Shown here: positions 7,132 through 10,711 of the stretch, one piece after another
How the letters are laid out: each line of letters begins with the position of its first letter
Position numbering within the stretch: position 1 is the first letter of the stretch
DNA from: a bacterium UBA2219
GTDB lineage: Bacteria; Desulfobacterota; Deferrimicrobia; Deferrimicrobiales; Deferrimicrobiaceae
Assembly: GCA_002327765.1 (NCBI GenBank)
Contig: DCUH01000091.1
Location: 1,993-12,703, forward strand
Length of the DNA stretch: 10,711 nt
Direction: 5' to 3'
The notes under the pieces: model-generated
Told to the model about the DNA's origin: nothing
What the model saw: the letters and a program-made list of their open reading frames with translations, nothing else
Databases searched by the model: none
Program-made: the position numbers and the translations under genes

Positions 7132-9888
7132 ATGCCGCTGGCGTTGATCCACATCGGATCGGCCCTGTTCCAGCTCGTCTCCGCGTGGATATCCATGTCC
7201 TTCGTCCTGAAAAAGCGGATCGGCAGGGTCTGGGTCCTCGTGTTCGCCGCGTTCCTGCTGAAGGGGGCGCTTTCCGTCTACGCCGCCCTGTACGATGCCT
7301 GGGATCCGCCGTCCGTCCTTCCGTGGCTGCCGGGGCCGGTCGCGGAGTTTTTCCTCTCCGGCCTGTTCGCCGCGGGTTTCTTTCTCTCCGGCAAGTGGTT
7401 CGGCCGCAAGGAGCGCCTCGACGCCAGGTGCGCCCTGCTCTCCGAGGCCGACCGCTGCCTCGCGGGCGCGCTCGACGAGGAGGGGATCCTGGCGCGGGCG
7501 TGCGAGGTGCTCACGAGGCCCGGAGGGTACCTCTTTGCCTGGGCGGGGGTCCCGGAGCCCGACGGGTCGATCCGCGTGATCCGCGCGTCGGGGCCCCGCG
7601 CAGACGCCCTTTCGGGCACGCCTTTCCGGTGGGACGACACTCCCTGGGGCCGCCTGCCGCCGGGGGTCTCCGCGAGGACGGCCGCGCCCTGCGCGATGCG
7701 GGAAGGGGAGCCGGGCCCTTGGGACGCGACCGCGGGCGACGCGCTCCGCCGCTTCGGCCTGCAAAGCTGCATCTCGGCGCCGGCGGACCCGTCCGCCCCG
7801 CAGTCCCTGGTCCTCACCGCACACTCGGACGACCCGGGCGCCTTCGATTCCGCGGAGACCGCCGCGTTCTCGGCGATGGCCCGCCGGATGGGGGACGCCA
7901 TCCAGGGCGCGCGGCGCCACGAGACTTTCGCGAACGCGAAGTCGTCCTACGACGACCTGCTCCGGAGCCAGCGGGACGGCGTCCTCCTGGTCCGCGAGGG
8001 GAAGGTGGTCCGCGCCAATCCGGCGGCCGCATCCATGCTCGGCTACCCGTACCCGGAGCTGCTCTTCGACTTGGACCCCGGGTCGATCCTGGTCGAGGGG
8101 GACGCGCCCCCGGCCCTGCGCCACGCGCTGCGCGGGCCCGGGCCGGACGGGGCGCAGGGCCAGTGGGAGACGACCGTCCGGCGGCGCGACGGCGCCACGT
8201 TCTCCGGCGAGATCGCCATGACCTGGATCGCGCGCGAGAACCGGAAGGAGACCTTCGTGCCCCCGCGCAGCGGCCCGCTCGGCATGATGATCCTGCGGGA
8301 CGTCACCGCCCGCGTCCGCATCATGAACGACCTCCGCACGGAGCGCGATTTCTCGAGGCGCATCCTGGAGGTCTCCGGGGCGCTCGTCCTCCAGCTCGGG
8401 ATGGAGGGGGAGATCCTGCTGTTCAACCGGCAGTGCGAGGAGACCACCGGCTGGTGCGCCGCCGAGGTCGCCGGGAAGAAGATGACGGAGTTCCTGGTCG
8501 CGGAGCCGATGCGCGGCCTGCACGACGCCGCCTTCCAGACGGTCGTCGCGGGGCGGTTCCCGCCCCCCCTGGAGAGCCGGATCCTCACCGCGCGCGACGA
8601 AGAGAGGACGGTCTCCTGGAAATACGCGCCGCTGCGCGACGCGTCCGGCGGCATCGCCTCCGTCATCGCCACGGGGATCGACGTGACCGACCGCCGCCGC
8701 CTCGAGGAGACGATCATCGAGATGCAGAAGATGGAGGCGGTGGGGACGCTGGCCGGCGGCATCGCCCACGACTTCAACAACATCCTGACGGGGATCCTGG
8801 GGAGCCTCGACATCGCCCAGCGGGCGATCCCCACGGACTGCACGGGGGCGGCGGGCCCGATCTCCGACGCCATCCGCGCCTCGGAGAGGGCGGTGGCCCT
8901 CATCCGCCAGCTGCTCGACTTCTCCCGCCGGTCGCCCTCGGAGCGGCGGCCCGTCAACCTCGCGAACGTCGTCCGCGAGGTGGTTACCCTCTTCTCCCAG
9001 ACGATCGACCGCCGCATCGAGATCACCTCGTCCATCGAGGACGGGCTTCCCCTCGCTCTCGTCGACCCGAACCAGGTGCACCAGGTGCTGATGAACCTCT
9101 GCGTCAACGCCCGCGACGCGATCCTCGAGTCGCTCGACGCGAACGACGCGAAGGGGGCGCGGCCATTGACGGGGTACTGGATCTACGTCCGGGCGGAGAA
9201 GGTCCTGGTCGACGACGAGTATTGCCGCCTCTTCCCGTACGCCCGGATGGGGCGGTTCATCCGGCTCTCCATCGGCGACAACGGCGCGGGGATGGACGAG
9301 GCGCTGCAGCGGCGGGTCTTCGAGCCGTTCTTCACCACGAAGAAGATGGGACGAGGGACGGGGCTGGGGCTCTCCACCGTGTACGGCATCGTGAAGCAGC
9401 ACAACGGCTGGATCAACCTCGACAGCCACCCGGGCAAGGGGACGACCTTCTGCGCCTATTTCCCCGAGGCGGAAGGGGCGGTCGAGGAGGCGCCTCTCCG
9501 GGAGGAGACGCCGCGCCCGGTGGAGGGGAAGGAGACCGTCCTCTTCGCGGACGACGAGGGGCTGATCCGCGACCTCGGCCGGATGGTGCTCGAGTCGTTC
9601 GGCTACACGGTGCTCCTCGCGGCCGACGGCAAGGAGGCGATCGACCGGTATGTCGCGAACCGGGGGCGCGTGGACCTCGTCATCCTGGACATGACGATGC
9701 CCCAGCGCTCCGGGCTGGAGGCGATGCGGGAGATCCGCTCGATCGATCCCGCCGCGAGGGTCGTCCTGTCCAGCGGCCACACCCCCACGGAAGACATCGG
9801 CGGGGCCCTGTTTCTTCCCAAGCCGTACCGCGCCGACGTGCTGGCCCGGACGGTCCGCAAGGCCCTGGACGCCACCCCGCCCGCCTGA
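7132..9888 (+). CDS. Membrane-anchored hybrid sensor histidine kinase (GAF-PAS-PAS-HisKA-HATPase-REC)
   Basis: This 918-residue two-component kinase has its own C-terminal receiver. Three hydrophobic helices (about 3-24, 33-53, 70-87) anchor it, with almost no extracytoplasmic loop, so sensing is probably cytoplasmic or within the membrane. A GAF-like region follows (about 97-260), then a PAS domain (about 273-395, with NPAAASMLGY at 296-305) and a second PAS (about 403-525, ending ATGIDVTDRRRLEE). The HisKA motif GGIAHDFNN gives phospho-acceptor His546. ATPase boxes are N (NQVHQVLMNLCVNARDAI, about 647-664), G1 DNGAGM (716-721), F FEPFFTTK (730-737) and G2 GTGLGLS (742-748). The receiver (about 801-915) has acidic pair Asp807-Asp808, phospho-acceptor Asp853, Ser880 and Lys897 (KPY). 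All catalytic residues are intact. No DNA-binding regulator or output domain is encoded beside it, so its partner is elsewhere. The signal is unknown. amtB lies downstream on the same strand but has its own promoter. The ATG is supported by GGAGGGA 11 nt upstream; the next Met (residue 22) would lose the first helix. Confidence 0.95.
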   Translation: MPLALIHIGSALFQLVSAWISMSFVLKKRIGRVWVLVFAAFLLKGALSVYAALYDAWDPPSVLPWLPGPVAEFFLSGLFAAGFFLSGKWFGRKERLDARCALLSEADRCLAGALDEEGILARACEVLTRPGGYLFAWAGVPEPDGSIRVIRASGPRADALSGTPFRWDDTPWGRLPPGVSARTAAPCAMREGEPGPWDATAGDALRRFGLQSCISAPADPSAPQSLVLTAHSDDPGAFDSAETAAFSAMARRMGDAIQGARRHETFANAKSSYDDLLRSQRDGVLLVREGKVVRANPAAASMLGYPYPELLFDLDPGSILVEGDAPPALRHALRGPGPDGAQGQWETTVRRRDGATFSGEIAMTWIARENRKETFVPPRSGPLGMMILRDVTARVRIMNDLRTERDFSRRILEVSGALVLQLGMEGEILLFNRQCEETTGWCAAEVAGKKMTEFLVAEPMRGLHDAAFQTVVAGRFPPPLESRILTARDEERTVSWKYAPLRDASGGIASVIATGIDVTDRRRLEETIIEMQKMEAVGTLAGGIAHDFNNILTGILGSLDIAQRAIPTDCTGAAGPISDAIRASERAVALIRQLLDFSRRSPSERRPVNLANVVREVVTLFSQTIDRRIEITSSIEDGLPLALVDPNQVHQVLMNLCVNARDAILESLDANDAKGARPLTGYWIYVRAEKVLVDDEYCRLFPYARMGRFIRLSIGDNGAGMDEALQRRVFEPFFTTKKMGRGTGLGLSTVYGIVKQHNGWINLDSHPGKGTTFCAYFPEAEGAVEEAPLREETPRPVEGKETVLFADDEGLIRDLGRMVLESFGYTVLLAADGKEAIDRYVANRGRVDLVILDMTMPQRSGLEAMREIRSIDPAARVVLSSGHTPTEDIGGALFLPKPYRADVLARTVRKALDATPPA

Positions 9889-9914
9889 CCCCGCCCCGGC
9901 GCTTTTCCGGGATG

Positions 9915-9950
9915 CGACATTTCCACGATGCCCGTCCTTCCGAAATGTCG
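9915..9950. repeat. 9-bp perfect inverted repeat upstream of amtB
   Basis: CGACATTTC (9915-9923) and GAAATGTCG (9942-9950) are exact reverse complements separated by 18 bp. The arms are AT-richer than the surroundings and lie in the 209-bp gap between the kinase stop and amtB, upstream of the sigma-54 promoter. As DNA they look like two oppositely oriented half-sites for a dimeric or oligomeric regulator. As RNA they could form a stem with a large loop at the end of the kinase transcript, but there is no following U-tract, so terminator function is unlikely. Confidence 0.6.
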
Positions 9951-9961
9951 TAAATAAGACA
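9946..9961 (+). promoter_or_regulatory. TGT-N10-ACA enhancer-like site (NifA-type UAS candidate) for amtB
   Basis: The 16-bp element TGTCGTAAATAAGACA has the exact TGT-N10-ACA geometry known for NifA upstream activator sequences, with symmetric TGTC/GACA ends. Its centre lies about 100 bp before the predicted start of the sigma-54 promoter, inside the usual range for sigma-54 enhancers. A further TGTC (9966-9969) and the GACA of the inverted repeat (9916-9919) make four half-sites in 54 bp. The site does not resemble the enteric NtrC consensus (GCAC/GTGC arms). Which activator binds is unknown: NifA itself or another sigma-54 enhancer-binding protein. Confidence 0.5.
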
Positions 9962-10026
9962 AATATGTCCGTGCTCCGCCTGGGGCGTTTCGCCGATTCC
10001 CCCGCCGTTCCGCAAGGTTCCCCGCA

Positions 10027-10042
10027 TGGCACGCCCGTTGCT
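10027..10042 (+). promoter_or_regulatory. Sigma-54 (RpoN) -24/-12 promoter of amtB
   Basis: TGGCACGCCCGTTGCT matches the RpoN consensus TGGCAC-N5-TTGCW at every defined base, with the invariant GG (10028-10029) and GC (10040-10041) at correct spacing. It predicts transcription starting near 10053, about 45 nt before the amtB ATG. It lies in a noncoding gap, points toward amtB, and precedes a gene class commonly under nitrogen control, so chance is an unlikely explanation. Such promoters need an ATP-driven enhancer-binding protein bound upstream; a candidate site lies at 9946-9961. Confidence 0.92.
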
Positions 10043-10054
10043 CCTTCCGCCGCA

Positions 10055-10084
10055 GGGCCGCAGACGGCCCATCACGCGGCGTGA
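10055..10084 (+). promoter_or_regulatory. Two tandem hairpins in the amtB 5' leader
   Basis: The predicted leader holds GGGCCG-CAGA-CGGCCC (10055-10070), a perfect 6-bp stem with a 4-nt loop that begins about 2 nt after the predicted start. It is followed by TCACG-CGG-CGTGA (10072-10084), a 5-bp stem with a 3-nt loop. The second stem ends on the first base of the AAGGAGG Shine-Dalgarno (10084-10090). No U-tract follows either stem. They may stabilise the 5' end or tune translation. The first loop, if opened to six nucleotides (GCAGAC), has the G4 but not the A1 of ANTAR targets. Existence of the stems is certain from sequence; function is inferred. Confidence 0.4.
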
Positions 10085-10097
10085 AGGAGGAACCTCA

Positions 10098-10711
10098 ATG
10101 AACACGGGCGACACCGCCTGGCTGCTCGTATCGGCCGCACTGGTCATGCTCATGACCCCCGGGCTCGCGCTGTTCTATGGCGGCATGGTGCGCTCCAAGA
10201 ACGTCCTGGGCACGATCATGCAGTCGTTCATCGTCATCGGGCTGATCAGCGTCGAGTGGGCGCTTGTCGGCTACAGCATGGCGTTCGGCCCGGACCTGGG
10301 AGGCGTCCTGGGGGACCTTTCCTGGGCCGGCCTGTCGGGCGTGGGGCTCGCCCCCAACCCGGACTACGCCGCCACGGTGCCGCACCTGGCGTTCATGGCG
10401 TTCCAGATGATGTTCGCCGTCATCACCCCGGCGCTGATCACCGGGGCGTTCGCGGAGCGGTTCAAGTTCTCCGCGTTCGTCGTGTTCATGCTGCTGTGGG
10501 CGCTGATCGTGTACAACCCGGTGGCGCACTGGGTGTGGGGGACCGGGGGATGGATCCGCAACCTCGGGGCGCTCGACTTCGCCGGGGGGACCGTCATCCA
10601 CATCACCTCGGGGATCTCGGCGCTCGCGGCGGCCCTCGTCGTCGGGAAGCGGAAGGGGTACGGCGCCGACAACATGGCGCCGCACAACCTGCCGATGACG
10701 GTGCTCGGCGC
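10098..10711 (+). CDS. amtB: Ammonium transporter Amt/AmtB family, N-terminal 204 residues (cut by window edge)
   Basis: This is an inner-membrane trimeric channel subunit that recruits NH4+ and passes ammonia across the membrane for assimilation. The protein opens MNTGDTAWLLVSAALVML, the typical first helix of bacterial Amt without a separate signal peptide, followed by TPGLALFYGGMVRSKN. Visible family residues are the pore Phe106 (FAVIT), Trp147 (AHWVWG), Asp160 (ALDFAGGTVIH) and His168, the first of the twin pore histidines. Their numbering nearly matches mature E. coli AmtB. About five to six of eleven helices fall inside the window; the second histidine and the C-terminal GlnK-contact region are beyond it. 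The start has an excellent Shine-Dalgarno (AAGGAGG at 10084-10090, 7-nt spacing). The upstream sigma-54 promoter and enhancer-like site point to nitrogen-limited expression, normally with PII (glnK) next to the gene. No glnK lies upstream here, so it may follow downstream or be elsewhere. Confidence 0.96.
   Translation, partial: MNTGDTAWLLVSAALVMLMTPGLALFYGGMVRSKNVLGTIMQSFIVIGLISVEWALVGYSMAFGPDLGGVLGDLSWAGLSGVGLAPNPDYAATVPHLAFMAFQMMFAVITPALITGAFAERFKFSAFVVFMLLWALIVYNPVAHWVWGTGGWIRNLGALDFAGGTVIHITSGISALAAALVVGKRKGYGADNMAPHNLPMTVLG

Noticed and set aside
9895..9911. Short CCCGG/CCGGG hairpin just after the kinase stop as a terminator
   Set aside because: Only 5 bp, with the T-run in the loop rather than after the stem.
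9915..9950. Intrinsic terminator for the kinase gene formed by the 9-bp inverted repeat
   Set aside because: The loop is 18 nt, the stem is only moderately GC-rich and the bases after it (TAAATAA) are not a U-tract. A DNA-binding site is a better reading.
9889..10026. Enteric-type NtrC enhancer sites
   Set aside because: No GCAC...GTGC-like palindrome is present in the gap. The only symmetric elements are of the TGTC/GACA type.
5788..10032. A 1414-codon open frame on the minus strand running antisense through the methyltransferase and kinase genes
   Set aside because: Its translation is dominated by Arg, Gly, Val, Asp, His and Pro with no recognisable motif, and it spans two real genes and their spacer. 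Long antisense frames are expected in high-GC DNA, because the complements of stop codons are rare at GC-rich codon positions.
10055..10084. ANTAR-type two-hairpin antitermination target
   Set aside because: ANTAR targets have two hexanucleotide loops with A at position 1 and G at position 4. The first loop lacks the A and the second stem cannot form a six-base loop, and no terminator follows.
10095..10685. A 196-codon minus-strand frame antisense to amtB
   Set aside because: Rich in His, Arg, Asp and Glu with no motif. The plus strand encodes a clear Amt protein with a promoter and ribosome binding site.

Overview
The window looks like chromosomal DNA from a high-GC bacterium (roughly two thirds G+C by eye, with G or C at most third codon positions). 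The gene types suggest a member of the former Deltaproteobacteria, close to the Geobacter/Desulfuromonadota side. The reasons are a B-type succinate dehydrogenase whose flavoprotein reads very like Geobacter SdhA/FrdA as I remember it, a 115-kDa-class glutamate dehydrogenase, a hybrid histidine kinase with the HDFNN phospho-acceptor motif, and a textbook sigma-54 promoter. This placement comes from reading motifs, not from a search.

Layout. Positions 1-5777 form a minus-strand block, read right to left: a large NAD-type glutamate dehydrogenase, then sdhC (diheme cytochrome b), sdhA (flavoprotein) and the first codons of sdhB (iron-sulfur protein), which runs off the left edge. A 64-bp divergent intergenic region (5778-5841) separates this block from a plus-strand block: an iron-sulfur RlmD/RumA-type 23S rRNA uracil-5 methyltransferase with a TTG start, a membrane-anchored hybrid sensor kinase (GAF-PAS-PAS-HisKA-HATPase-REC), a 209-bp regulatory intergenic region, and the first 204 codons of an AmtB ammonium transporter, cut by the right edge. 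I see no tRNA, rRNA, mobile element, CRISPR array or pseudogene.

Function. The left block is central metabolism. Glutamate dehydrogenase interconverts glutamate with 2-oxoglutarate and ammonium, and SdhCAB links succinate/fumarate to the menaquinone pool, so both act on the same stretch of the TCA cycle. At the right end, ammonium uptake appears to be under nitrogen-type control. amtB is preceded by a full-consensus -24/-12 element (10027-10042), a TGT-N10-ACA enhancer-like site about 100 bp upstream of the predicted transcription start within a cluster of TGTC/GACA half-sites, and two small hairpins between that start and the Shine-Dalgarno.

The window is mostly ordinary housekeeping DNA. 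The part most worth a second look is 9915-10097, the amtB control region. I found no convincing undescribed multi-gene system.
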